Source: Ascarosepion bandense
Taxonomy: Eukaryota; Mollusca; Cephalopoda; Sepiida; Sepiidae
NCBI GenBank assembly: GCA_037127315.1
Contig: JBBBDQ010000330.1
Span: 6,879,501-6,943,500, forward strand
Length of the DNA stretch: 64,000 nucleotides
Direction of reading: 5' to 3'
The position numbers and the translations under genes are program-made. The notes beneath the pieces are model-generated. The model did no database searches and was not told the origin of the DNA. It was given only the letters and a program-made list of their open reading frames with translations. This document shows positions 11,714 to 23,455 of the stretch, piece by piece; position 1 is the stretch's first letter, and each line of letters begins with the position of its first letter.

Positions 11714-12149
11714 TTTTAATCAACCCGATCATACTTTAGAAAATTGCAAATGTTTACTAATAGACTCCAATTTTAGTTCTACATACACACGCAGAAAGAA
11801 AGAAAAATACTGAATTTTAAAATTAAATACACACAAGCTAGGTTTAAATAGGGACTTAGGTGTGTTGAATCTTTGCAAATATTTCAATTGCTAAATTTTT
11901 TTTTTTTCAGATATTCCAAGAAATTTTTATCTAAAACAAACAGACTTTCTCTACGGACGTGCCGCATGTTGTGAACAAACACACCACGTGATGTAAACAC
12001 AAAAAAAATATTCAGACGCTATTGTGAAATACGTTTCTAATGAAGGACCGAGGGCAGTCTGAAATATAAAATACAATAATAAAAATAAACAAATACTGTC
12101 CAAAATAAGTACATTTTTAAATTCAAAACTTTTTATTAATATTCTTTCC

Positions 12150-12155
<6 letters not shown>
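11714..12155 (+). repeat. right inverted arm: partial inverted second copy of the Penelope-like element
   Basis: Plus-strand copy of the last ~60 codons and 3' UTR of the element. It reads 'FNQPDHTLENCKCLL', 'TYTRRKKEKY', stop, 'ILKLNTHKLGLNRDLGVLNL', then 'CKYFNC', stop. The tract joins the 5' side of the main body at 11713. Confidence 0.88.

Positions 12156-12190
<35 letters not shown>
12151..12190. repeat. (AT)n(GT)n compound microsatellite
   Basis: AT units followed by GT units, directly against the right end of the Penelope-like element. Confidence 0.93.
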
Positions 12191-12433
12191 TCTAAGGCTA
12201 AAAGAGAAAAGACAAAAAAGATTTGTGCTCATTTCTTTTATACTGCTTTTTCGGTAATGCTTTCTCATAAATGTTAGAAGTTCCTTGACAAACAAGTAGA
12301 GTAATTCCACAACATCATCCTTCAGCCACAGTCTGAAATCTTTTTCAATGGCAATTTTAGATTTGGAATGAAATAGAAATCACACACAGTCAGATCTGAA
12401 CTATAATGAGAGCTGACACCAAAGCAATAAGAC
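12191..12433. repeat. unclassified dispersed repeat, copy 2
   Basis: Second copy of the repeat at 6277-6509, in the same orientation, again just after a TG microsatellite. It holds an extra ~17 bp ('aaatcacacacagtcag' region near 12387). Confidence 0.75.
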
Positions 12434-13254
12434 ATTGGAAATTACAATTGAAACAAATATCTTTGCCATCAAAGTTATTAAATGTTTAAATGTATTCTAT
12501 CCAGATGACTCATATAGATGTCAGTGTTCAAAAAATGATATTCATATTGAAAGACTTTGATTTCTTCTGTTTGATTCTGCTGGATATCAGAATTGATTTC
12601 GTACAGGTCAGTTTCAAATTTTAATGCTATAACAATACCATTATTTGAATGTCAGATCACTATTTGACCTTTAAGAACAGGAATCTCTTGAATTTTACAA
12701 TGGTTGAAACCCACAATGTCAATACTAATGTGTTTTGACCTACGGGAGAGAGAAAGTGAATGGTAATGATTGTTGGTAAGAAACAAGGCAATGCACGGCT
12801 GGATTTCACAAATATGACCCATATATACGGTAGGGGTTTGTTTGTAAATGATAATGTATACAATTTAAAATAATCTTGACATTGATTTTACTACAATCTG
12901 TAAAAGTAAAATCCAAATATCTAGTATTTATGTTTCTAAATCTTCACTTGTGTTCTTTTTCATCTATTTGGGATTTTTTGTATATTAACAAAACTTTTCA
13001 AGGAATTTTTAAAAAAAAGTTATATTATTATTATTATCCTTTATGTTTTCATATTTTTTTCAACTCATCACTTTTTCCAACTTATGCTTCTGTCTTATTT
13101 CCAGTTTAAACATTGGACATGTCTAATCTTCTTTGGTAAAACATTGTTACATTTTATGTATGAGTTCACAAATTCCTTCTATTTAAAATGTAATAACCTT
13201 CCATCCCACTTTATTCATCTCATTTGATGACTTTTTTATTTTAATTTTTTAAAT
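12434..13254. other. no recognised feature
   Basis: AT-rich. Short open frames at 12660-12863 (minus) and 12876-13109 (plus) carry no recognisable domain. Confidence 0.45.
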
Positions 13255-13276
13255 CTTATATATATATATATATATG

Positions 13277-13550
13277 TCAGTTAAGTGCTATACGTGATAC
13301 ACTTAATGAATATTATACAGCATTATTGGTGTGTTTGAATGAATGTTTTGCAATATACAAACAATTGCTAACAAGAGCCATAGGATCTAATCTGTCCTGC
13401 TATTCAACCCATAGCTGGTGGGAAGAGAGATGGATTAATACCTTTCCCAAGGGTATTTGTGTGTAAGTGAATGTAATGAACCTGACTGGATTTTAAACTC
13501 TACTCTTTAATTTCTCATTCTAAGCTATTATTACACCATCTGCACATCAA
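13277..13550 (-). mobile_element. tRNA-derived SINE family 1, degenerate copy
   Basis: The 3' end is at left ('tcagttaagtgctatacgtg'), then the body ('aatctgtcctgctattcaac', 'acctttcccaagggtatttg') and a decayed tRNA head at right. The segment equivalent to 'cagaagattatcccgcagt' is replaced by unrelated sequence. A TA microsatellite touches the 3' end. Confidence 0.8.
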
Positions 13551-14655
13551 CAGTATACATTAACAATAATGTTGTAACTTAAGAAAAAAAAAATAGGATT
13601 GAATCAGTATTCAATGTTTCTGTAAAGATCTAAAAAAAAATTTAATAAAGAAAGAATATTAGATTATCAATAAAAAAGTTTTCATTTTGAAGAATTTTTA
13701 CCTTTTAAATTAACAAATTTTTATATGGCTTTCTCCAAAACTTTTACAGCTTATCAATACTTAAACTGTATTAGTCTTGTTCTGAAAAAAAAAAAAAATG
13801 TTTTGAGCATTTCTATACTGGTTGGATATTGCATCTGTAGAAGTTAATTTTTACATTGTCAGTACTTTACAAACACATTTAGTCAAAAAATGAGTAGCCA
13901 ATCTAATTAATTTAATAATTTTATAGTCATCAGGGTCGCCATCAAAAATGTCAATAACATTTTCAAATCTGATTACTCAATCAGACAAGGTAAAACAAGA
14001 GCCCCAATCCTAAACTATGCCCTGTATACATACAAGAACAGATGTGAAGAGATGTTTACATCACTTATGCATTCTATACCACATACCAAAGGAATCTAAT
14101 AGAATACAGCATTCTTGTATTCCGTCTTGAGACCAATGTACTGATGATGAGGGAGGTTATGCTGAAGACATAGATATTCATATCTGGGATGTGAATGATA
14201 TTGAACAAAGAGATCAACACCCTCAACCAATTTCTCTAAAAAATGAAACTCATTTGAAAATCTTGCTTTTGTCTTCTGTCAGTTTTTATTCCTCTGAGCT
14301 AATTTTCTCTCACTTGAAAGCATTGTTAAGTCCACAGCAAAGTTGCCTAACACCTGAACATTTAGAAAATTGTGTAAAACTCAAAATAACAAAATGTTGC
14401 TGATTAGCAATTGGCTAAAACCATGCAAGAGCAAGACTTCCATTAATAATAAAATCTTTTAAAAAGCAGTTTATTTCTATTAATATGGTTTACATATTAT
14501 ATATATTAATATATAAAATATATTGTAGAACAGGTATAATGACCATGACTTGTACAAAAATATGTATGCTGTTGGTACACTGAATTTTAAAACCCTCAGT
14601 CAGCACATAGTTAGTAAAAGGTTGCAGTCCCCTGCTGTAGCTCTTAGTGAGGACC
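13551..14655. other. no recognised feature
   Basis: AT-rich sequence. The open frame at 14191-14403 has no recognisable domain. Confidence 0.45.
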
Positions 14656-14659
14656 ATTC

Positions 14660-14985
14660 TTTATCAAGCGCTGTGGACTGGTGCTACAGAATTACAAACC
14701 AGAAACTGTACCAAATAACAGAAACCACATCACTTGAAGACTACCAATAATGGATAGATGTAATTCAAAGATAAAGTAATGATATAAATAATCAAAATGC
14801 TTACATTCCACACAGAAGGTTAGAAAAAAAACCCTCCATCAATACTGGAAAAAGTGATAACTTGATTAACCTATTTTTCTGAACAGCTGTTTTATTAGAG
14901 AAATTTTATAAATTTCAAGTCAAAGTAGCATTAGCTGCTTGGTCAATGAATGCTGAAGGTTTCCTTATAAGGAAATGGTTAATAT
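14660..14985 (+). repeat. unclassified dispersed repeat D, copy 1
   Basis: Begins 'gtggactggtgctacagaat' and ends near 'ggtttccttataaggaaa'. It is similar to 28000-28450 and 42835-43120 along its length ('aatcaatactgg' region, 'ttgagaaacctatttt' equivalent, 'aatgctgaaggtttcc'). No coding, TIR or tail was identified. Confidence 0.65.
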
Positions 14986-15063
14986 TCTCATTACCATTTT
15001 TGACTATTATAATGTCACTTATTATATTTGAAATAGTGTATAATATGAGTATATTCCTCCATC

Positions 15064-15262
15064 TTTCTAAGCTGAATCTCTACCTTTGCAACTGTCATCA
15101 CACCTGTATTCCCATCCGTCTCTTGCTCCCTTCTCTGACACCCACTGTATCTGGTTTTTCTTTCTCTTTACTCTACTCCTCTCTAATCTTTTTCTCTTAT
15201 ATAGCCCCCTGCACATCAGTGACATTACTGCATTGCTTGGGGTGAAACGATTAAAGTAAAAA
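15064..15262 (+). mobile_element. LINE-A 3' UTR fragment
   Basis: Pyrimidine-rich LINE-A UTR ('caactgtcatcacacctgta'; compare 27425-27450), followed by the tail 'tagccccctgcacatcagtg', 'gcttggggtgaaacgatta' and an A-rich end. Confidence 0.8.
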
Positions 15263-15574
15263 AATATTGTTTCATCAGAGATCTTTTCTTTTATCTTAAA
15301 AATCCATGCCAATCAAAGCAAAAATTATGTGAGATCTTTGTTTTTCTAAATCTGTAAAGTCTCCATAGTTTATGGAGCCACAATACCAGAAGCAGATAAT
15401 ACTGCAGTTTCTTAATGTAGGTATTTATGGGTCTAGAGTGAACACTATTTACATTATTCAGACTATTGTCCTCATCTTCATTACCATTTTCATGTTTCAG
15501 CTGTTGTACATTTTGGCTTTCTTTAGGTGCTAGGAATTTCGAACCAAGCCCTTTATTACGATCACTGAGTTATA

Positions 15575-16068
15575 TTAATTCAAGATTCTTGAAAGAAAAA
15601 ATCCAAAGAAGGATCTGCAATGTAATTAATCTTGAATTGGCATCTCATCTTCAAACACTTTCTTGCCAACATGACGTGGCTTCCCTCTGTTTTTTCTACA
15701 AATATTTTCATTGCAACTGCTTTGACATGCTTTTTTGCCCTGGTTCCCAATCATGTGACTTTAAGTGTGCTACTAGATTGGCATCTTGGTCCCACCATTT
15801 TATTGTTAAAATAGTTAAATGCAACCACCTCTTCTACTCTAACAGTTTCTTTTCTTGCACTTCCTGCCTGTAGAACTCTCTCCCATTTTCTTGCTTCTTT
15901 GAGCTACAATCTCCAAACATTTAAATTCAATGTCAATTGCTATCTTCTGTCGCCTTGAATCCCGTCCATCTTTCATTCTTTCTTCAGTAACCCCTGTACC
16001 AGTCTTTTCTCTCACTGTAACCCCTTGTGTACTAGTGGTGGTCTTGTTTTCTTTGGGGCAAAATGATT
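15575..16068 (+). mobile_element. LINE-A 3' fragment with C-terminal RT-protein remnant
   Basis: Encodes the C-terminal part of LINE-A: 'KIQRRICNVINLELASHLQT', 'HDVASLCFFYKYFH', 'ATRLASWSHHFIVKIVKCN' and 'FYSNSFFSCTS', then stops, 3' UTR and tail ('cccttgtgtactagtggtgg', 'ttggggcaaaatgatta'). Confidence 0.82.
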
Positions 16069-16291
16069 AAAAAAAACATCTAGCTTATTTTATCAAAGTT
16101 AATTTAAAATATGCAAATCTCAAGGCTTTTTTAAAATATGAGTAGGCCCATACTCTCAAAAATGATGGTAAAATATTTATATCGATATGCTATCTAAAAT
16201 GATGGCAACATATATATTGATGTACCTTCTCGTGAGTATCTTACATTAAGACATAAGAAAAAGAGTAATCCAAACACCTGGGCATGACAGG

Positions 16292-16297
<6 letters not shown>

Positions 16298-16334
<37 letters not shown>

Positions 16335-16364
16335 AATACACAATTGTCTTTATTATAAAAGGGA

Positions 16365-16398
<34 letters not shown>
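16298..16398. repeat. paired (TA)n microsatellites
   Basis: Two TA tracts (about 16298-16325, followed by CA units, and 16366-16398) separated by ~40 bp. Minus-strand frames across them are artefacts. Confidence 0.92.
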
Positions 16399-16400
<2 letters not shown>

Positions 16401-16489
16401 ACAATTATAGTAGGAAGAATAGGGAATAAAGAGTATTTTTCTGTCACACTAGCTCATAATGTATCACATTTGATCAATTGTATTAGGAC

Positions 16490-17225
16490 TGGTACTATAA
16501 AAAAAAACTACAACACATCTCGATTCAGTATTTAATCTCCTACAAAGTAGTTCCTTTCTGGAGCCACACACTTTATTCAGCATCATTTCCACTGATGGAA
16601 GCTTTCCTGGAGCTGCTTTTTTTGGATAATGAGCAGATGCCTCATTGCATTCTCTTGAATTTCCATGATGTTTTGAAATCTTGTTCCTTTCAAGTGGAAT
16701 TTGCCTTCTGGAATGAGGAAAAAGTCACAAGGGATAAAATCTGGTAAATATGGTGGTTGTCAGACCCAAGTAATGTTGGGCTTGACCAAAACCTGTTGCC
16801 TGCACTGAATAGACAGATGCATTGTCATGCTTGCAATTCTGTCCTTTTCTGATGAACAGCACCCTGCAAATGCCACTCCTTGCTTACTGACTATGTGAAG
16901 CATATTTATAATGAATAATGTCCTTGTAGTCAAAGAAAATTGTCAACATTGCTTCAACTTATTTGTACTTTCTTCTGTTCCATGAGGTTGAGGTCTTCAA
17001 AGACTAAACCTTGGTTTCAGGATCATGGCCATAGATTCATGATTAATCACTTGTTACAACCATTTTCAAATGGTTTTTATTATTGTCTTGGAACGAACAT
17101 ATTCTACACACATTCCTTCCAAACATTGTAATAAACAAGGGAAGTGAGTGAAAATGTTATAACTTACTGTGTATGCTAAGCATAGTCCAAAGTCAATCTG
17201 TGCATAGACTAGCTCAGTTACCATA
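16490..17225 (-). mobile_element. mariner transposase relic (second mariner family)
   Basis: On the minus strand the pieces in order are 'MLTIFFDYKDIIHYKY' (equivalent to the motif around the first catalytic Asp), a region equivalent to 'HDNASVY', and the 'DFFLIPEGKFHLKG' like and 'VCGSRKELL' C-terminal pieces, with many stops and frameshifts. It differs from the mariner at 7.2-8.3 kb. Terminal repeats were not resolved. Confidence 0.7.
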
Positions 17226-17595
17226 GCAACAGTCTCGATAGACTTTGATCAGAATTCATATTAATAAAAGGTTAAACTCAAAGCTATCTTTCTCCTGGAC
17301 TGATTGCCTTATATCAGTTGAAAAACCTAGTCTGTCTTACATGCATAATAAAATTATGATTGAGCTTTTAATGTTTGATTGATTTTTTGCCAGATTTATT
17401 TTAATTCAAAAATAGATAAAAGATTTTTATATATTAGATGATTAATATAATGTTTTTTTAATTATTATTATTTATGAAAAGAAATGAGTGAAGGAGAAAA
17501 AATAAAAGTTAATAGTAGTGTTTATAATTAAAGATTTTACCACTGACAGCTTGGGAAAATGGACTCACCTGAAAAAGAAAAAAAAATATTTGTTA
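17226..17595. other. no recognised feature
   Basis: AT-rich DNA between the mariner relic and the minisatellite. Confidence 0.4.
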
Positions 17596-18780
17596 AATGA
17601 AACTTAAAAGAAAATGAAATTAAAAAATATAGAAAGACACAAATGAAATTAAAAAATAGAAAGACACAAATAAAATTAAAAAAATAGAAAGACACAAATA
17701 AAATTAAAAAAATAGAAAGACACAAATAAAATTTAAAAAATAGAAAGACACAAATAAAATTTAAAAAATAGAAAGACACAAATAAAATTTAAAAAATAGA
17801 AAGACACAAATAAAATTTAAAAAAATAGAAAGACACAAATAAAATTAAAAAAATAGAAAGACACAAATAAAATTAAAAAAATAGAAAGACACAAATGAAA
17901 TTAAAAAAATAGAAAGACACAAATGAAATTAAAAAAATAGAAAGACACAAATGAAATTAAAAAATAGAAAGACACAAATGAAATTAAAAAAATAGAAAGA
18001 CACAAATGAAATTAAAAAAATAGAAAGACACAAATGAAATTTTAAAAAAGAAAAACACAAATGAAATTTTAAAAAAGAAAAACACAAATGAAATTTTAAA
18101 AAAGAAAAACACAAATGAAATTTTAAAAAAGAAAAACACAAATGAAATTTTAAAAAAGAAAAACACAAATGAAATTTTAAAAAAGAAAAACACAAATGAA
18201 ATTTTAAAAAAGAAAAACACAAATGAAATTTTAAAAAAGAAAAACACAAATGAAATTTTAAAAAAGAAAAACACAAATGAAATTTTAAAAAAGAAAAACA
18301 CAAATGAAATTTTAAAAAAGAAAAACACAAATGAAATTTTAAAAAAGAAAAACACAAATGAAATTTTAAAAAAGAAAAACACAAATGAAATTTTAAAAAA
18401 GAAAAACACAAATGAAATTTTAAAAAAGAAAAACACAAATGAAATTTTAAAAAAGAAAAACACAAATGAAATTTTAAAAAAGAAAAACACAAATGAAATT
18501 TTAAAAAAGAAAAACACAAATGAAATTTTAAAAAAGAAAAACACAAATGAAATTTTAAAAAAGAAAAACACAAATGAAATTTTAAAAAAGAAAGACACAA
18601 ATGAAATTTTAAAAAAAGAAAGACACAAATGAAATTTTAAAAAAGAAAAACATAAATGAAATTAAAAAAACAGAAATGAAATTTAAAAAGAAAAACAGAA
18701 ATGAAATAAAACAAATGCAATTAAAAAAAGTTAAAAAACAAAAAGCAAATGAAATAACAAACAAAAATGAAATTAAAAAA
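17596..18780. repeat. 27-bp AT-rich minisatellite
   Basis: About 43 tandem units of 26-28 bp. Units at 17.6-18.03 kb are of the type with 'aaaaatagaaagacac'. From about 18031 to 18655 they are almost identical copies of a unit made of 'aaatgaaattttaaaa' plus 'aagaaaaacac'. After 18655 the units decay. Because 27 is divisible by 3, long minus-strand frames arise (repeating FLKFHLCFS or FFFKISFVF); I do not call these genes. Confidence 0.97.
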
Positions 18781-20458
18781 TTTTGTCACTTCCATTGTTT
18801 TTCATAGTCACAATACTGACTTTCGTCCAATTTTGGAATTTTATAAATCATTCATTTTTTGAAAATTGTGAAAAGGGTTTTAAATCTGATTGAATTAAAA
18901 AAAACTGGACATATATCTCAGGTTAATTCATTTCCATCAATCTGATCAAACATCAAATTATTCTAATCGTGCTTGTCTCGCCCTTTGTTTACGCAACCAT
19001 TATACCATTCCAATACCTCATAAATAACTATTCTGTTTTGATTGAACATGTGAAAAATGAGTTAAAACACTACTTGGTTTCAGTGAGGAAATGAAAGAAA
19101 GACGGGAAGATAGAAGTGGAGACATACAATCAAATTAAGCTATTAAGAACAGCTACTATTCTTTTATCTTAGCTAAAAGGTTGAGAATTGTGGTGACTGA
19201 TAAAATCCACCATTTTTCTAACACACAGTATTGAGTCACCATAAATAAAATAACATTGTTTGCCGAATTATTTTTTAACTCTTATTAAGAGAAATGTTCA
19301 TAAGACGGACATTTAGCTAATTATTACTATTTTTGAATACTTTCTTGGTTAAGCCAAGAACTTTCAGCACCCCCACGTTTATATTAGCCATATAAATAAC
19401 TTTTGTATATTTATGTAAAAGGAGTTTACTTCACATGATTCAGTTTTTGTAAAATAGTTATGAAAATATGAAGGTGCTATGGCATAATAAAAAAAAGTAA
19501 GTAATTGATGAAAAAAATATGAACTCTGTTGGAAAGCAGATGACCCCCCCCCCAAAAAAAAAATTTGAACTTGCTGTCTCTGCCAGTAGTCAAGATTGAC
19601 ATGAAACGGAGATATTGAGTGATTCACATAGACTTCTCAATGCCTTTCTAGAGTTTCTTACAACAGATCAAATTTGTAATAACTAAAAGAACTATTTCTT
19701 TCTTCACTGGACCATGGCAAATAAAGACATGAAAATGAAGCCATTCCCTCTAGACTACCATGATGGATTGAAAGGAAACCAGATTCTCTTCTGACAATTC
19801 TCAAAAGTACAGTTAAAATGAACAAGTGGAAAATTAAGCATTCTTAGCTGGTTGTGTTTTTATCAAAGACACTTGTAGAAAAAGGAACTAAGCCCCCTGA
19901 ACTTGTGATATCAAAGTCTTTTTAACTGGTCCTATCTTTTTCATGGATGCTTGCAAATAAGAGAATCAGGCCATTTCAAATGGTCCTGCCTTTTCAAGGA
20001 TACTAGCAAAAAAGTGAATTAAAGATATTCTGCTTTTTAAGGTTGCCAGGACAACATTATACTGAATAATCTTGTACACATTAAGTTGTTAAAAAAGAAA
20101 ACAACACAGGAATTGTTTTATCCTTTAAAACCAGTGAGTGGTTATTCCCTGCATCTGGTAACAACATAACTAAATTCACTACAGTGTCATGGAATGATTG
20201 TAAATTTAGAATCATCCAAGTCCTTCCTTTCATTAGCCACAGAAAAGTAATAAGGAAAAAAAACTCCTCATTAAATGTGATAGCTAGAAGTTGGACAAGT
20301 TAAAAAAAACCTGTAAATCAAGATAATTTTTGTCATGTTAGACAATTTTTCTCTTCAGTCAATTTCCCACCATCATAATATAGATTCTCTGTGCCTTTTC
20401 AATAAATTGTTCTGCTGAAGTTTCTGCTATGGCACCTAGATTTTATGGATTTAAGTAC
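18781..20458. other. no recognised element; weak ~60-bp tandem duplication near 19920-20020
   Basis: Two degenerate copies of a unit with 'ctggtcctatctttttcatg' / 'atggtcctgccttttcaagg' lie in tandem. A C-run followed by an A-run occurs at 19543-19562. Otherwise nothing recognisable. Confidence 0.4.
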
Positions 20459-20459
20459 A

Positions 20460-20703
20460 GTACTAGCTTGGAGGCAAGGTCTCTTCCTTTTATAGTAGAA
20501 ATGACTAGGTATAACTAAGTTATATGCTAAGTTTTTCTATTGCACTTCTCACTTGTGGAACTCTTGTTCTTTTTTGGAGTTTTTTTGGCTTTCCAGTCAA
20601 CTTCAATCTTTAAAAAAAAGTTTTTTTTATATTCTTTCATACTTAGTAACCCCTTGCATCTTAGTGGCTTTATTGCTTTGCTTGGTGTGAAATGATAAAA
20701 AAA
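20460..20703 (+). mobile_element. LINE-A 3' fragment
   Basis: Decayed C-terminal region ('tattgcacttctcacttgtg') and the tail subfamily 'aaccccttgcatcttagtgg', 'gctttgcttggtgtgaaat'. Confidence 0.72.
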
Positions 20704-21137
20704 TTCACTAATTCCTTTAATTGAATGCATAATGACAGGAGTTATTTCTGCTATTAGTATTCAACAAAAATAATTTACAGAAAGAAAAAAAGAATTAAAA
20801 AGTACTAAGGGTAGAATTTTAGGAATACAAACTTTGTCAGGCTGCAATGGTTTTATAGTCAAGGCATTATATACTCTATAATTCAACAAAAAAAGTCTTG
20901 CAGTATGAGATGAAACACAAGGCTTCATTCTATACCAGTTGTTTATCATGAAGTCCTTAAATTTAACAATTACCCTTCATAAGAAGGTTTGTAATTGTAA
21001 GGCTAGAGTAAAAATTAAAAAATAAAATAGTAATTATACTTTATCTCCAGAGTCAGCATCAAGCAGTTCAGTTTCTTCCTGTGACAGCCCTCCAATGTAT
21101 TATCCTATCTATCCAACATGTTTTTATTTATATAAAA
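20704..21137. other. no recognised feature
   Basis: AT-rich flank of the first Helitron-like element. Confidence 0.4.
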
Positions 21138-21623
21138 CTAGCAGTATAGCCCGGCGTTGCTCGGGTGTAATGAAAACTTTAAAACTAATCCATGGTCCTG
21201 GAGCTCAGACTCTTTGGACGTTGGCACGAAAGACTAAAAAGCAATAGTTGTTTCCAGTTAAAGCGAAACCATAGACTGAAAGAAAAATGAATGGATGTAA
21301 GTCAAATTTTGATTTCCAGGTATCGATAGCAAGTTTTCTGCACTATTGTAAGAACTGCAATCTTGAAACTTCTGAATATCATTTCTCATGTCTATGAGTA
21401 TATCAAATTTGATTAAAATCGGACCACTCCTTCAATAACCTGATTTTTTTTATTATCAATTATCGATATTTATCAGGGGTACCTCGACACAAAACCTAGC
21501 TAAGAACACTCGCAGACACTTATAGTAAACTGTGTAAATTTTCAAGAAAATTGGTTCAGCCATTTTGGAGTCTATAGGTAATGGATACACACACACAAAG
21601 TTCCATTTATAAATAAGTTTAGA
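21138..21623 (-). mobile_element. non-autonomous Helitron-like element, copy 1
   Basis: Read on the minus strand it starts TCTAAACTTATTTATAAATG and ends with a GC hairpin (CCCGAGCAACGCCGGG), then CTATACTG, then CTAG. The base before TC is A and the base after CTAG is T. These are the accepted Helitron rules (5'-TC, 3' hairpin ~10 nt before CTRR, A/T host site, no duplication). No Rep/helicase coding is inside. Three relatives: 38562-39298, 43904-44393 and 58205-58650. Confidence 0.82.
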
Positions 21624-22002
21624 TTATTTAAATGACTCCAATATGCCAATTGGTACTCTTAAGTAGTTCCTTTTAGAAGGATTTTAGCTCCTGAGTCAAT
21701 CATTTAGTTTAGCTCATGTACAGAATAGCACCAGCTTTGTTTAACCAATTGAAGGATAATATGAACAGGAAACAGAGTTGACATATAAGGTTTATCATTA
21801 TAGTTATGAGGTCAAGAAAAGTTGCAATAAGTAAACTTTTTTCTTGTAAATGACACTGTAAAAACAGAATTCTTATTTTCCTGTTAAACTGGAAAGAAAT
21901 TATATATATGTTTAAAAATGTCACAAATGATGTCACATGATTAACAAAAAAAAATTTCTTTGCAAAATAAAAACTGAATTTTTATATAGGTCAAAAATCT
22001 GG

Positions 22003-22953
22003 TGTGGGCAACAAAGCTAACCTTGCAGCCGAGCTTGGAAAGGACCTCCAATCCGTAGTGGACTGGGGTAAGAAATGGCTCGTAAATTTTAATGCTTCTA
22101 AAACAAAGCTACTATCAATTAATCATCATAGACAATTGCACCTATCTCCTATTAGCAAGGACCAGGCTTGCCTCCCAGAGAGTAAAACACTATGCCTCCT
22201 TGGTCTCTCACTTTCAGCGGACCTCAAGTGGAATTACTATATCGAATCCATTGATAAATCCGCTGCTATGAAAATCAGTTCTCTGTGCAGGGCCCGGAGG
22301 TTTTTTCCATCTGAATCTATCCTGCACATTTATAAATCTACCATCCGCCTATGCATTGAATACTGTGGCCATATCTGGTCGGTGCCCCTGCTATTCTCCT
22401 TGGGCTTCTCGATAAGGTACAGCGGAGGGTCTGTAATGTGATCGATACTGACTTAGCAGACCGCCTGCATTCTCTCTCTCACCAGCGCGACATGGCTTCC
22501 CTGTGTCTCTTCTATAAATACTTTCACGGCTTCTGCTCTGATGAACTTAGATCACTAGTGCCCCCTAGGTTCGATTTTGCACAAGATACTAGATTAGCAA
22601 CTAGATCCCACCCTTTTACAGTGAAACCGATAAAATGCAACCGCAACTTCTACTCCAACAGTTTCTTTTCTTGCACTTCCCAACTGTGGAATTCTCTTCC
22701 ACATGACTGCTTCCCCGATGGCTACAATCTCCAGGAGTTTAAATGTAAGGTCAATAGACACCTCCTAACAAACTAACTCGCTTCCATTCTTTCAAACACT
22801 CTTCCCACCCACCCAACTATCTATCACCCCCCCTTCTGACATTTCCTATATCTAACCACTCTTTCTATTTACCTTCTCCCATGTAGCCCCAAGTGCAATA
22901 GTGGCAGTGGAATGTCTTGCCTGGGGTGAAATGATTAAAAAAAAAAAAAAGGT
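22003..22953 (+). mobile_element. LINE-A, longest copy: C-terminal ~250 codons of RT protein plus 3' UTR
   Basis: Best-preserved LINE-A ORF end. It opens just after the RT catalytic YADD block (not included) with 'DLQSVVDWGKKWLVNFNASK' and 'DLKWNYYIESIDKSA', then 'LHIYKSTIRLCIEYCGHIW', a single-base frameshift near 22380, 'LADRLHSLSHQRDMASLCLF', 'YKYFHGFCSDELRSLVPPRF', 'FYSNSFFSCTSQLWNSLP', and stop at 22774-22776. A pyrimidine-rich 3' UTR and the tail ('gtagccccaagtgcaata', 'gcctggggtgaaatgatta', A14) follow. The layout is that of a 5'-truncated Jockey/CR1-group LINE. Apart from the one frameshift it is open, so it is a relatively young insertion. Confidence 0.88.
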
Positions 22954-23294
22954 ATTATTCTTGGTAAAATTCTATTGTTTCTCCATGCAAAATCAAATTC
23001 CTACTCATGACTACTATTGGATGCAACACTTCTAGTTTTGTTTATCTGACATAAGGCTTAAGTCAGAGGTTCTTCTCAGGTAGGCAGTCACATGACAACA
23101 TGTCCCTTTTGAACAAAAGTAGAGATTTATCCCTTGTTTCCTGTTTAGAGTTGTGTTTCTGGTTCCTTCTAAAGTCTGCATCAGCTGTATACTCTCAAGG
23201 TCTCTGCCTAAACTTTAAAATTTTATTTACTATTTATGTTTTTCTCAGTAAATATAGATAAGTTCACCTCTTGTCTAGTCTACGCTCGTTCCTG

Positions 23295-23455
23295 GTTTTT
23301 TGAACAGGAGTAGTGGTTTATCCCTTGTTTCCTGTTTAGGGTGGAGTTTCCGGTTCTTCTAAAGTTTACTCATTCTCTTTCACTCCTAATAAATTCTTGC
23401 ATCTTAGTGGCATTGTCAAGTTCCATGAGGTGAATTGATTTAATAAGAAATAAAA
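23295..23455 (+). mobile_element. tail-sharing short retroposon, divergent copy
   Basis: Head 'ttgaacaggagtagtggttt' and 'cttgtttcctgtttagggtg', then a LINE-A subfamily tail ('gcatcttagtggcattgtca'). A second head-like piece without tail lies upstream at about 23100-23190 ('ccttgtttcctgtttagagt'). Confidence 0.5.

Larger units (their letters stand above)
8722..12155 (-). mobile_element. Penelope-like element (RT + GIY-YIG) with inverted terminal arms
   Basis: A complete-looking 3.4-kb Penelope-like retroelement on the minus strand. The main body runs from about 11713 (5' side) through an N-terminal domain, a reverse transcriptase and a GIY-YIG endonuclease to a 3' UTR ending at 8722. A second, partial copy (last part of the ORF plus 3' UTR) sits inverted at 11714-12155, giving ~450-bp inverted arms. 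Partial second copies, direct or inverted, are a known habit of this class. Coding lesions include stops near 9652, 10908 and 11025 and frameshifts near 9100, 9885 and 10230, so this copy is dead but not old. The outer ends lie at AT microsatellite or AT-rich sequence. Confidence 0.93.

Noticed and set aside
17929..18628. Two minus-strand open frames of over 210 codons
   Set aside because: They are 9-residue repeats made by the 27-bp minisatellite; two frames are open at once, which is expected from the unit and not evidence of a gene.
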